Numbered from the stretch's first letter, positions 33,030-41,274 are shown. The stretch: 44,355 nucleotides of DNA from RGUW01 sp049421025 (GCA_049421025.1 JBMSMG010000006.1:1-44355); one strand, 5' to 3'. Program-made: numbers and translations. Notes: generated by a model not told the origin, from the sequence alone.

Positions 33030-34037
33030 ATGGGTCTTCGCATCGGTATCAATGGTTTTGGCCGCATCGGCCGGTTGGCCTTCAGGCGTGCTGTGAGCCT
33101 GGCCGATGTTGAGGTCGTGGGCATCAACGACCTGATCGATGTCGACTACCTCGCGTACATGCTGCGCTACGACTCGACCCACGGCCGCTTTGACGGTCAG
33201 GTCGAGGTGATCAATGGTCAGCTGGTGGTCAATGGCCAGCGCATCCGCATCACCGCAGAGCGTGATCCAGGCAATTTGGCCTGGGGAGAGATCGGGGCTG
33301 ACTATGTGCTCGAGAGCACTGGCTTTTTTCTGACTGATGAGGCCGCCCGCGCCCACCTCAAGGCGGGGGCCAAACGGGTGGTGATGAGCGCACCATCAAA
33401 AGACGAAACGCCCATGTTCGTCATGGGGGTCAATCACAAGAGCTACGCAGGGCAGAGCATCGTCTCCAATGCCAGCTGCACCACCAACTGCCTGGCACCA
33501 CTGGCAAAGGTCGTCCACGACAACTTCGGCATCGTCACAGGACTGATGACCACCGTGCATGCCACAACAGCAACGCAAAAGACCGTCGATGGCCCCTCGG
33601 TCAAAGACTGGCGGGGCGGCCGCGGAGCCGCTCAGAACATCATTCCAAGTGCCACTGGCGCCGCCAAAGCCGTGGGCCGTGTGATTCCCGAGCTCAACGG
33701 CAAGCTCACAGGCATGGCCTTCAGGGTGCCCACTCCCGATGTCTCTGTGGTGGATTTAACGGTCAATCTGGCCAAACCAGCCAGCTATGACGCGATCAAA
33801 ACCGCGATTCGCGCCGCGTCGCAAGGGGAGATGGCAGGAATCCTTGGCTATACCGAAGATGAGGTGGTTTCGACCGATTTTGTGGGTGAAAGCTGCACCT
33901 CGATCTTTGATGCAAAAGCTGGCATCGCCCTCAGCGACACGTTTGTGAAGCTGGTCTCGTGGTACGACAACGAGTGGGGCTATTCCTGCAAGTGCATTGA
34001 CCTGATGCGTCATATGCAAAGCAGCATGCCGCTTTGA
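33030..34037 (+). CDS. gap1: Glyceraldehyde-3-phosphate dehydrogenase, glycolytic (Gap1) type
   Basis: A 335-residue enzyme oxidising glyceraldehyde-3-phosphate in glycolysis. INGFGRIGRL binds the dinucleotide; Asp34 in INDLIDVDYLAYMLRYDS favours NAD+. The catalytic pair is Cys150 in SNASCTTNC and His177 in TTVHATTATQ. The sequence reads very like E. coli GapA and unlike the photosynthetic Gap2, so I call it Gap1. It would serve sugar breakdown in the dark. It may share a promoter region with the small genes upstream. Confidence 0.93.
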   Translation: MGLRIGINGFGRIGRLAFRRAVSLADVEVVGINDLIDVDYLAYMLRYDSTHGRFDGQVEVINGQLVVNGQRIRITAERDPGNLAWGEIGADYVLESTGFFLTDEAARAHLKAGAKRVVMSAPSKDETPMFVMGVNHKSYAGQSIVSNASCTTNCLAPLAKVVHDNFGIVTGLMTTVHATTATQKTVDGPSVKDWRGGRGAAQNIIPSATGAAKAVGRVIPELNGKLTGMAFRVPTPDVSVVDLTVNLAKPASYDAIKTAIRAASQGEMAGILGYTEDEVVSTDFVGESCTSIFDAKAGIALSDTFVKLVSWYDNEWGYSCKCIDLMRHMQSSMPL

Positions 34038-34114
34038 GTCGGAGGTCAACAACACTGCAATCGAGTGTGCTGATTTAGACCTAAGCTTGCTGCGTTGAAG
34101 CGCGGCGCAGCGGC

Positions 34115-34489
34115 TTGGTGGAGCCTGAGGATCTCGTTGCCTTTCGCGTGGCTCTCCGCCAGCTGGACACGCTTGAGCCGGCATTCGATCGGCGCCGTGA
34201 AAGCCGCTTTACCCCAACGGGCCCGCTCTCTCGGGCCCTGGTGAGCATCAGTCCCGACCCGGAGGTCTTGGACGCCGATGTTGTTGATTTGAGCGCCAGC
34301 GGCATGCGGCTGGCTGTCCGCCCCGGCGTGCGCTGCGCAGAAGGCGATCTCTGTCAAATCACGCTGCAGCTAAGCAGCGCCCAGCGGCTGCAGCTGACTG
34401 GCGAGATCCGCTGGAGCAAGCATCACCCCTACATCACGGTCTTTGGCGTGCTGCTCGACCCAGGCAGCCAACCCCTGGCTCCAGTCTGA
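34115..34489 (+). CDS. PilZ domain protein
   Basis: A 124-residue single-domain protein. DRRRESRF gives the RxxxR motif and DLSASGMRL the (D/N)xSxxG motif of c-di-GMP-binding PilZ domains. It has a short N-terminal helix and a beta-barrel (CQITLQL, LTGEIRW, ITVFGVLL). The start is TTG 34115 or GTG 34118, both weak. It probably responds to c-di-GMP, with unknown output. It converges with the YqhA-like gene. Confidence 0.78.
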   Translation: MVEPEDLVAFRVALRQLDTLEPAFDRRRESRFTPTGPLSRALVSISPDPEVLDADVVDLSASGMRLAVRPGVRCAEGDLCQITLQLSSAQRLQLTGEIRWSKHHPYITVFGVLLDPGSQPLAPV

Positions 34490-34498
34490 GCTGATCGG

Positions 34499-35047
34499 CT
34501 AACGATGACGCCCAGGCGCATCATGGGCTTGGCTGTGGCCGACCGCCACCAGCCAACCGCTGAGGGCCAAAAGGAGGACACTGAGGCTGAAGAACGCCAG
34601 TGACTGGGGTGTGTTGATCGTCAGCGTGATCATGGTCTGAAAGGCATAGACAATCAACGCCACAACCAGAACCTTGACCAGCTTCTCCTTGAGCTGATCA
34701 AGATCGCGAATATCCAAAAGAGTGCTGCCCAACTGACCGCAATCGCGGGCGGGATCAATTGGCGAAATCAGCAACTCATAAACGCCGTATCCAAAAATCA
34801 AGAGCGCAATACCGATCAGATACAAGTCAATGCCGCCAATGATACTGCCGATCAACTCAGCGATATACGACTTCAAGGTCGAATTACTATTCAACATAAA
34901 CAAAGCTTTTAGAATCTGCTTGGTGCCAAGAATGAAGGTCGCCACAGAACTCATCAAGCTCATCAACACAGGCAGCACCGCAACAAGACGAATGCGCCAA
35001 AGTGCTTTCTCCAGCTTGAGCTCTAAACGCTTGATACGGCTAACCAT
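34499..35047 (-). CDS. YqhA/UPF0114 family membrane protein
   Basis: A 182-residue protein from ATG 35047 (MVSRIKRLELKLE) with about four membrane helices: LVAVLPVLMSLMSSV, the central GGIDLYLIGIALLIFGYGVY, VLVVALIVYAFQTMI and the C-terminal helix. GGIDLYLIG..LLIFGYGVYEL is the family signature. Function is unknown. Base composition is visibly AT-richer than the flanks. Confidence 0.82.
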   Translation of the reverse strand: MVSRIKRLELKLEKALWRIRLVAVLPVLMSLMSSVATFILGTKQILKALFMLNSNSTLKSYIAELIGSIIGGIDLYLIGIALLIFGYGVYELLISPIDPARDCGQLGSTLLDIRDLDQLKEKLVKVLVVALIVYAFQTMITLTINTPQSLAFFSLSVLLLALSGWLVAVGHSQAHDAPGRHR

Positions 35048-35166
35048 GGCTTGCCACTCACTGGCTGCAGCATAGAGGCCTGTGCAGCAGATCCAATGCG
35101 GATCAGCCGGAAGCAGCAAAGCAGTCGACAGGAAGATGCTGTGATGAGCGCAGCCTATGGGACTCG

Positions 35167-35361
35167 ATGGCCAATCAGCTACGCATCACGACATCGTGCT
35201 ACAGCCAACGCCTCGAAGAGATCAGAAATCAATTGATCATGCTTGAAGAGCAAGTCAACACAGGCAGCTTCTCAGAAGACCTGGAATCGCTTCTGCATCA
35301 ACAAATCAAAGGACTGTATGCATCGCTTTGGGCACTTCATGCTGAAACTGAAGAAGACTAA
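35167..35361 (+). CDS. Small helical protein (64 aa), unknown
   Basis: A 64-residue, mostly alpha-helical acidic protein (RLEEIRNQLIMLEEQVNTGS), likely coiled-coil. It starts at ATG 35167, divergent from the YqhA-like gene, and is followed 5 bases later by another small gene. No domain known. The AT-richer sequence fits the local island. Confidence 0.5.
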   Translation: MANQLRITTSCYSQRLEEIRNQLIMLEEQVNTGSFSEDLESLLHQQIKGLYASLWALHAETEED

Positions 35362-35366
35362 AAGAC

Positions 35367-35579
35367 ATGGCCATGGGAGACGGTGGCAAGCGATACACCT
35401 CATTACCTGACTTTCAAGGAGGCCTCACCGAGGCCTTCTTGGCCGGCTATCACGCTGCTGTTGAGCTGGTGAGTGAGGAATGCACACGCCCGGCTCATTT
35501 GATGCTGAACACAAAAGAGTTGGAAGTGATGCTAAGGCGCCAGTGCAAAACAAGTCTGCAGGTTTGGAAGCAGCCATGA
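35367..35579 (+). CDS. Small protein (70 aa), unknown
   Basis: A 70-residue protein (MAMGDGGKRYTSLPDFQGGL, AGYHAAVELVSEEC). It follows the 64-residue ORF by 5 bases, suggesting a two-gene unit. ATG 35373 is an alternative start. It ends 8 bases before the convergent channel gene. No domain recognised. Confidence 0.5.
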   Translation: MAMGDGGKRYTSLPDFQGGLTEAFLAGYHAAVELVSEECTRPAHLMLNTKELEVMLRRQCKTSLQVWKQP

Positions 35580-35587
35580 ACAGATCG

Positions 35588-37012
35588 TCAAGAGCGTCTG
35601 ATGATTGCCCCAAACAGATGCTTCATTGTACTGAGGATGTCTAAACCAGAGCCTGCAAGGGCCTTTTCATTCAATGCATCGAGAGACCGCTGACGACGCT
35701 CAACAATCTGGGCCAAAGACTCCACGATTGTGGGATCCTGATCGAGCAATGCTGCAATGTGTTGACGCTGCACACGCAGCAGCCTGGACTCCACGAGCGT
35801 CCGCACGGTCGCCGAGCGCGGGGCATCGAGCAGCAACGACATCTCTCCAAAGATGTCGCCTTCGCTTAATGAAGCAACGACGCATGAGCGACCATCAGCC
35901 GGCTGGGCTCGGCAGACCTCGAGACGTCCGGTGAGAACTTGAAACAGGTCATCATCATCATCGCCCTCAACAACGACAGATTCACCAGGCGCATAGTCCT
36001 CAATGCTGGTCAAAACGGCGAGTTGCTGCAGGAGCTGAGCATCAAGTGAAGCAAAAAGCGGGTTGCAACGTAGAGCGTCAAAGCGTTCTGCAATTGATGC
36101 ATTGACAACATCATGAGCAGACATGGCCTGACGCCGCTGAGCATAGATTTGCCTTACGGGGAAGGGAATACTCTGTCCCTCCCGCCTAAGGGCATACCAG
36201 ATTTCAAGCAGCAATGAACTACGAAGATCGCGCATGGCAAACTGACTTGAGCCTTGTGCATAGGCAAGAATTTCATAAATGATGGCGCTATCACCGTAAG
36301 AATCGATCCATACCGACGAAGCGGGATTCACAAGGACCCATTGATTACGCGCAAGCACGCCATACAGCAAGCGCTGCGCCTGAGCAGGTGGAAAACTGTA
36401 GTCAAGGCCAATCTTAAAATGAACACCAAGTGGTTCTTCAGCGCGCAGTCTGCGCAAGTGCTCTTCGGCTACATAACTATTGGGCAAGACAACAACTGAG
36501 CCATCAAAACGCATGATTTCAGTGTTCATCAATGTCAACGACATGACGACACCACTTGATTCGCCAATCGAGATCCAATCGCCAAGGCGAAACGGCGGAT
36601 CGAGCTGAAGGGTGATGCCAGCAAAAAGATCTTTGAGCGTCTCCTGTGCAGCAAGACCGATCACAGCCGTCAGGACAGCCGATGCGGTCACAAGACTGAC
36701 CAGATTGATCTTGACCTGCTGCTGAACGATCACCACGGTGAACGCGCTCATGATCAGCAGCAATGCAAGATCACGCAGAATTTTTGCTGGCGCCCTCCAG
36801 AGCCCAAGGGCCGTGGGCAGGTCATAGAAGAGCCAAGCCGCAAGCAACAGAGCGGCGTAGCTCAGCAGAAGCTCATCGAGACTTGAGAGCCATGGAAGCA
36901 ATGTGGCCGGGATCCAGCTGGGAGCTGACCTGGCCAACAGCAGGCGCGCCAACGCTGCAAGGAGACACACTCGCCACGGCAGGGGCGGCAGTTCTCCAAT
37001 CCAGCGCTGCAT
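35588..37012 (-). CDS. MscS-type channel with C-terminal cyclic-nucleotide-binding domain
   Basis: About 474 residues from ATG 37012 (MQRWIGELPPLPW); the frame extends to GTG 37174, adding 54 hydrophilic residues. Four membrane helices come first. The pore/beta domain of MscS follows (AVIGLAAQETLKDLFAGITL, then FRLGDWISI and VVLPNSYV). The C-terminal 130 residues are a cNMP-binding domain with phosphate cassette GDIFGEMSLLLDAPRSATV. This is the layout of the bacterial cyclic-nucleotide-gated (bCNG) group, in which cAMP may gate the pore. Several members have lost stretch gating. Confidence 0.88.
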   Translation of the reverse strand: MQRWIGELPPLPWRVCLLAALARLLLARSAPSWIPATLLPWLSSLDELLLSYAALLLAAWLFYDLPTALGLWRAPAKILRDLALLLIMSAFTVVIVQQQVKINLVSLVTASAVLTAVIGLAAQETLKDLFAGITLQLDPPFRLGDWISIGESSGVVMSLTLMNTEIMRFDGSVVVLPNSYVAEEHLRRLRAEEPLGVHFKIGLDYSFPPAQAQRLLYGVLARNQWVLVNPASSVWIDSYGDSAIIYEILAYAQGSSQFAMRDLRSSLLLEIWYALRREGQSIPFPVRQIYAQRRQAMSAHDVVNASIAERFDALRCNPLFASLDAQLLQQLAVLTSIEDYAPGESVVVEGDDDDDLFQVLTGRLEVCRAQPADGRSCVVASLSEGDIFGEMSLLLDAPRSATVRTLVESRLLRVQRQHIAALLDQDPTIVESLAQIVERRQRSLDALNEKALAGSGLDILSTMKHLFGAIIRRS

Positions 37013-37407
37013 GCCTTGCACGGCCCAACACAACCATGGTGCTCGCTGATTGCTGTGATCGCCAGTGCTGTAGAGCTGGTACAGCTGAGACTGATCAGCA
37101 ATGCTGAAGCAGTGCTCTTTCCACCGATCGAGGCAGGGATCCCACAAATTAGGCCGGGGTTTTCCCCATGCCACTGATCACGCACCTCTGCGGAGCAAGG
37201 CATCGCGACTGGTACTGGGGAAAAACCACAAGGGCTTGACAGTTCAGCACCGCTGGCCATGGTCGCCAGCCAGCACAGCAATGCGTTCGTGAGCCATGAG
37301 CCAAGGCAACGGATCTCAACTCGCGACGGCGTGAGCGCTTGTGAGCGGGGCAGCTTTTGACGTCACTCGCTTGCCATGGCCAGATGGGGGCAGAGCAGTA
37401 GCGAGCC
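37013..37407. other. Spacer between channel gene and SepF-like gene
   Basis: About 395 bases between the favoured channel start and the SepF-like start. The first 162 bases may be coding if the channel starts at GTG 37174. The rest has no convincing ORF, RNA gene or repeat. It contains one TGACGTCA palindrome near 37357. It should hold the divergent promoters. Confidence 0.5.
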
Positions 37408-37764
37408 ATGGCAGTTCGATCCAGTAAGGCACAGCTCGATCCGATCGATCCGTGCACCAGCGATCAGGCCAACACAATCGTTGCCTGGGCTCAGCGTCTC
37501 GGGTCTGTCGGGCTTAGCCCGCAGCAGGGGCCGGCGGTCAACGTCATCAACGCTTCAGCAGTCAGCGATGCAGGATCAGCAATCGAACTCGTGCGCAGCC
37601 AACACGTGGTGCTGATCAATTGCGCAGGAATCGAGCAACGCTTAGCGCAACGTCTAAGCGACATGGTCAATGGAGGCATCACGGCTCTGGGCGGAGAGTT
37701 GCACTGCATCGGGCCAACGCTCCTACTGGCCTGCCCGACCATGAGCCGCGTCCACACGATTTGA
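37408..37764 (+). CDS. SepF-like protein (short)
   Basis: A 118-residue protein whose C-terminal 75 residues match the SepF fold: VNVINASAVSDAGSAIELV, then VVLINCAGIEQRLAQRLSDM, NGGITALGGEL and IGPTLLLACP. SepF anchors and organises FtsZ rings. Unlike true SepF (Cdv2 in cyanobacteria, about 190 aa) it lacks the N-terminal amphipathic membrane helix, so it is probably a paralogue. It converges with the ArsR-type gene. Confidence 0.7.
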   Translation: MAVRSSKAQLDPIDPCTSDQANTIVAWAQRLGSVGLSPQQGPAVNVINASAVSDAGSAIELVRSQHVVLINCAGIEQRLAQRLSDMVNGGITALGGELHCIGPTLLLACPTMSRVHTI

Positions 37765-37780
37765 GTTCGCACGGTTTGGC

Positions 37781-38113
37781 TTAGGCCTTGCCGAGTTGGG
37801 CCAGCTGCGACTCAAGGCGAGTGCGCAATCTGGTCTGCACCAAGTCACAGAGATCATCAACCAGGGCGTCCTCGGCCCGATAGATCAAACGAACACCGTC
37901 GCGCTGGCAACTCACCAGCCCGGCGCGTTGCAGCTGGCTGAGCTGGCGGCTGATGTGCGACTGCGAAAAACCGGTGGATTCAATCAGCGCTGCAACGTCG
38001 CGCGGGCCATGCTTGAGCTCACAAATCAGCTGAAGCCGCGCCGGCTCACTGAGCAGACGGAAAAACTGAGCCAGCTCATCGAGCAACTGAGGGGAGGGCG
38101 CAGCCAATGCCAT
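37781..38113 (-). CDS. ArsR/SmtB-family transcriptional regulator
   Basis: A 110-residue winged-helix repressor. FFRLLSEPARLQLICELKHG forms helices 1-3, FSQSHISRQLSQLQRAGLVS is the recognition helix region, and RDGVRLIYR the wing. Cysteines are at 31, 69 and 89. It lacks the classical metal-binding box (ELCVCDL). Cys31 corresponds roughly in position to the first redox cysteine of BigR/SqrR sulfide sensors, but the second cysteine (89) is nearer than in those proteins. It is divergent from the persulfide dioxygenase operon, which it probably represses. Confidence 0.88.
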   Translation of the reverse strand: MALAAPSPQLLDELAQFFRLLSEPARLQLICELKHGPRDVAALIESTGFSQSHISRQLSQLQRAGLVSCQRDGVRLIYRAEDALVDDLCDLVQTRLRTRLESQLAQLGKA

Positions 38114-38287
38114 GGCCAGGGTTATGTCTTTTCACGAATTATGGGGTAAGCACAGACCGTCTAGCCAGGCGCCGCGTCGCTCTCAGCTCAGAGCCATCGT
38201 GAGGCGAGGCGAGGCCATGCGGGCGACCTACGGCACTGCCAAAGCCCCATCACCCCTCCCCTGGAGCGAAAGGCGCCCCTTAAGCAA

Positions 38288-38317
38288 TTGCCTTTAAGCG
38301 GCTTATGCTGCTATGCT
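38288..38317 (+). promoter_or_regulatory. Predicted promoter of the sulfur operon with internal operator
   Basis: A -35-like TTGCCT (38288-38293) and a -10-like TATGCT (38312-38317) are 18 bases apart. Between them, at 38295-38305, is the palindrome TAAGC-G-GCTTA. An operator between -35 and -10 is the classic repression position for ArsR-family proteins. The dioxygenase start follows 28 bases after the -10. Not tested. Confidence 0.5.
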
Positions 38318-38345
38318 CATACAAGTTTCGCGGCGAGGCGATTCC

Positions 38346-39458
38346 ATGTCGGCTCCAGGAACCTTGTCAGCGGCAGCAGGAGGCTCTGAGCTGCTGTTTC
38401 GCCAACTGTTTGATGCCGAGACCGGCACCTTCACCTACCTGCTGGCCGATGTGCCCAGCAACGAAGGTGTGTTGATCGATCCGGTGTTTGAGCAGCATGC
38501 CCGCGATCTCTCCCTCATTCAGGAGCTGGGCATCAGCTTGGTGACCAGCGTTGACACCCACGCCCACGCCGACCACGTGACCGGCAGCTGGCTCATGCAC
38601 CAGGCCACGGGCTGTGGCATCGCCCTGGCCGCAGCAGCACGCGCGCAACACGTGACCCAACCGCTCCAGCACGGCGAGCGCGTTCGCTTTGGAGGGCGAT
38701 CACTCGAGGTGCGGGCGACCCCCGGTCACACCGATGGTTGCCTCACCTATGTGCTCGATGACCACAGCATGGCCTTCACCGGCGATGCCTTGTTGGTACG
38801 GGGTTGCGGGCGCTGCGACTTTCAGCAGGGCGACGCGCACACGCTCTACCGCTCCATTACAGAGCAGATCCTGTCGCTGCCGGATCACTGCCTGCTCTAC
38901 CCAGGCCATGACTACACCGGCCGCAGCGTCACCTCGGTCGTTGAAGAAAAGCTGTTTAACGCTCGGCTGGGGGGTCAGGCCAATGAGCGCGATTTTGTCG
39001 GCTACATGCAGAACATGAAGCTGCCGCACCCGCATCGCATCGCTGTGGCCCTGCCGGCCAACCTGCGCTCAGGCCAACCCAAAGAAGAGCAGCCAGCCAG
39101 TCCCGCCTGGGCACCGGTGCAGCGCAGCTTTGCAGGACTGCCCGAGCTTGCGCCCAGCTGGGTGGCTGAGCATGCCAGCCGGCTCACCCTGCTCGATGTG
39201 CGCTCCAGCGAAGAGGTCCATGGCCCCGACGGGCACCTGCCGGGGAGCCTCGTCATTCCCCTGCCGGAGCTCGAAGAGCGCCTTGGTGAGATCCCAACTG
39301 AGCGACCTGTTGTGGTGTTCTGCCACAGCGGCAGCCGCTCGGCGCTGGCCACCCAGAAGCTGCAAAAAGCGGGCTTCAAGCAGGTGGCCAATCTGCGCGG
39401 CGGTCTCAGCCGCTGGGCCGATGAGGGCTACCCACTCGAAGGCGCCATCACCGCCTGA
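38346..39458 (+). CDS. Persulfide dioxygenase fused to rhodanese
   Basis: A 370-residue fusion. Residues 15-240 are an ETHE1-type metallo-beta-lactamase fold with THAHADHVTG (His72, His74, Asp76, His77), TPGHTDGC (His128), TGDALLVRGCGRCDF (Asp147) and YPGHDY. This is the mononuclear-iron persulfide dioxygenase pattern, oxidising glutathione persulfide to sulfite. Residues 265-370 are a rhodanese domain with active Cys326 in FCHSGSRS. Such fusions can couple sulfur transfer with oxidation. ATG 38346 is chosen. First gene of the operon. Confidence 0.92.
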   Translation: MSAPGTLSAAAGGSELLFRQLFDAETGTFTYLLADVPSNEGVLIDPVFEQHARDLSLIQELGISLVTSVDTHAHADHVTGSWLMHQATGCGIALAAAARAQHVTQPLQHGERVRFGGRSLEVRATPGHTDGCLTYVLDDHSMAFTGDALLVRGCGRCDFQQGDAHTLYRSITEQILSLPDHCLLYPGHDYTGRSVTSVVEEKLFNARLGGQANERDFVGYMQNMKLPHPHRIAVALPANLRSGQPKEEQPASPAWAPVQRSFAGLPELAPSWVAEHASRLTLLDVRSSEEVHGPDGHLPGSLVIPLPELEERLGEIPTERPVVVFCHSGSRSALATQKLQKAGFKQVANLRGGLSRWADEGYPLEGAITA

Positions 39459-39492
39459 AGGCAACGACATCACCCCTTCACACGAACCCACC

Positions 39493-40017
39493 ATGACCAC
39501 CACCCCACTGCGCCTCAGCCCCCACGAGCTCGACGAGCAGCGCCGCAGCGGCCGCATCTCGATCGTCGATGTGCGCGAGCCCATGGAATTTGTTGGCGGA
39601 CACATTCCCGGTAGCCGCAACATTCCGCTGTCATTGCTCAAAGACGCTCCGATTCCCGATGGGCCGCTGGTGCTGGTCTGCCAGAGCGGCGCCCGCAGCG
39701 AACGCGGTGTAGTCGCTCTGCGCCAGCGCGGCCTGGCGGTGGGCATCGCCGATCTCGAGGGCGGCATCATCGCCTGGCAGAGCGCGCAGTTACCGCTTGA
39801 AAAGCGCAAAGGCGCACCGCTGCCGCTGATGCGCCAGGTGCAGATCGTCGCCGGCAGCCTGGTGCTGCTGGGTGTGATTCTGAGCCAGGCGGCTGCCCCG
39901 GGATGGATCTGGCTCAGCGGCTTTGTCGGCGCCGGGCTGATGTTTGCAGGCATCAGCGGTTTCTGCGGCATGGCCCGGTTGCTGGCTGTGATGCCCTGGA
40001 ACCGGGTGACGCTCTGA
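39493..40017 (+). CDS. Rhodanese with DUF2892 membrane tail (YgaP-like)
   Basis: A 174-residue protein. The rhodanese domain (1-105) has active-site Cys63 in VCQSGARSERG. Two C-terminal membrane helices follow (IVAGSLVLLGVILSQ and WLSGFVGAGLMFAG), with GFCGMARLL typical of DUF2892. It resembles E. coli YgaP, a membrane sulfurtransferase. ATG 39493 is 34 bases after the dioxygenase stop; its stop overlaps the exporter start (TGATG). Confidence 0.88.
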   Translation: MTTTPLRLSPHELDEQRRSGRISIVDVREPMEFVGGHIPGSRNIPLSLLKDAPIPDGPLVLVCQSGARSERGVVALRQRGLAVGIADLEGGIIAWQSAQLPLEKRKGAPLPLMRQVQIVAGSLVLLGVILSQAAAPGWIWLSGFVGAGLMFAGISGFCGMARLLAVMPWNRVTL

Positions 40018-40913
40018 TGGCGCTCACAACGCTGCTGCTGCTGACAGCAGGCGGTGGGGTGATCGGCTTTTTGCTGGCCGTACTAGGCGCTGGCGGATCG
40101 ATCTTGCTGATGCCACTGCTGACCATTGGCGTTGGACTGAAGACCGACCCGGCTATTGCGATCTCCCTGCTTGTGGTGATTGTGCTGGCCATCGGCAACA
40201 GCATCCCAAGTATTTGGCGCCGTCAGATCGCCATCAAACCCGCCGTGGTGCTGGGCCTGCCAGCGCTGGCTGGGAGCTGGATCGGCGGCACCCTCGCCAA
40301 ACACGATGTGATCACCGATGTCCACCAGCTCGCGGTGTTTGCAGCCGTGGCAGCCGTGGTCGCCTGGTTGATGCTGCGAAAGCCCCAGCCCAAGAGTGCG
40401 GAGACGCTGCCGCTGAAACACGCGCTGATGCAATCCCGCGCCAGCTGGCCATTGGCTGTTCAAGGCTTGTTGGTGGGCCTGCTGACCGGTGTCGCCGGCG
40501 TGGGCGGCGGTTTTGCCATCGTGCCGGCACTGGTACTGCTGGCAGGCTTGCCCATGCAGATCGCCACCAGCACGAGCCTGCTGCTGATCGCTATCAACAG
40601 TTTGGTGGCCATTAAAGCGCTGGGTGTGTGGCCGGCGCAGCAGCTGCCATTGCTGCTGCCGCTGCTGGTTGGCGGTGCGATCGGCGCTGTCGTCGGTCAA
40701 CGGCTCTCACCCCACCTCAATGAATGGCAATTGCGCCGCGGTTTCGCGGCGGTACTGATCGGCTCGTCGGTGTTGATCGCGGGTAAAGCGCTCGAGACCC
40801 ATCGCAGCGCAGCCAGCCAAACCTCAGCAGAACCATCCCTTCGCAGGTCCCACCATGACGTCAGAGAGATCACACGATCAGCTGGTGATCGTCAGCAGCA
40901 GCCAATCGTTTGA
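40017..40913 (+). CDS. TauE/SafE-family sulfite/anion exporter
   Basis: A 298-residue membrane protein with about eight helices and two internal repeats: GGGVIGFLLAVLGAGGSILL and GLLTGVAGVGGGFAIVPALV are the two TauE half-signatures. In this setting it would export the sulfite made by the dioxygenase, or related sulfur oxyanions. The start overlaps the previous stop (TGATG). The last 59 bases overlap the DUF302 gene, an unusually long overlap that encodes a polar tail. Confidence 0.9.
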   Translation: MALTTLLLLTAGGGVIGFLLAVLGAGGSILLMPLLTIGVGLKTDPAIAISLLVVIVLAIGNSIPSIWRRQIAIKPAVVLGLPALAGSWIGGTLAKHDVITDVHQLAVFAAVAAVVAWLMLRKPQPKSAETLPLKHALMQSRASWPLAVQGLLVGLLTGVAGVGGGFAIVPALVLLAGLPMQIATSTSLLLIAINSLVAIKALGVWPAQQLPLLLPLLVGGAIGAVVGQRLSPHLNEWQLRRGFAAVLIGSSVLIAGKALETHRSAASQTSAEPSLRRSHHDVREITRSAGDRQQQPIV

Positions 40914-41274
40914 GCAGGCCTGCCGCGCTCTTGAGGCGGCGATCCCACAACAGGGCTTTGGCCTGCTGGGCAGCCACGATCTTGGTGGCACCCTGCGCGC
41001 CAAGGGCATTGATTTCAAAGAGAAGTGCCGCATCTTCGAGGTCTGCCAGCCGCAGCAGGCCGCGGCGGTGCTGGAGCGCGACATGCGCCTGAATATGGCT
41101 CTGCCGTGCCGGCTGTCGGTTTACAGCGAAGCGGGCCAGACCCGCATCGGCATGATCAGCCCGGTGGCCATGCTCGGCGGCCTCAGCAGCGACGCGGCAC
41201 TGGTGGCCACCGCAACAGAGGTCGAGCGGAGCCTTCGCGCGATCATCGAGTCGGCTGCTGAACCCACGGCGTGA
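40855..41274 (+). CDS. DUF302 family protein
   Basis: A 139-residue protein: SSQSFEQACRALEAAIPQQG, HDLGGTLRAKGIDFKEKCRI, FEVCQPQQAAAVLERDMRL and MALPCRLSVYSE are the DUF302 core. Cys residues in EKCRIFEVC and LPCRL could bind thiols or metal. DUF302 genes often accompany sulfur-metabolism clusters, but their role is unknown. Its start lies inside tauE, and its stop overlaps the gor start (GTGA). Confidence 0.85.
   Translation: MTSERSHDQLVIVSSSQSFEQACRALEAAIPQQGFGLLGSHDLGGTLRAKGIDFKEKCRIFEVCQPQQAAAVLERDMRLNMALPCRLSVYSEAGQTRIGMISPVAMLGGLSSDAALVATATEVERSLRAIIESAAEPTA

Noticed and set aside
34046..34069. ACACT/AGTGT hairpin after gap1
   Set aside because: Short stem with no T-run; not called as a terminator.
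37355..37364. TGACGTCA palindrome near the SepF-like gene
   Set aside because: Only 8 bases, expected by chance in a sequence of this size, and no promoter elements align with it.
38203..38218. GAGGC repeated three times in the sulfur operon spacer
   Set aside because: Too short to be a meaningful repeat; probably GC-rich slippage.
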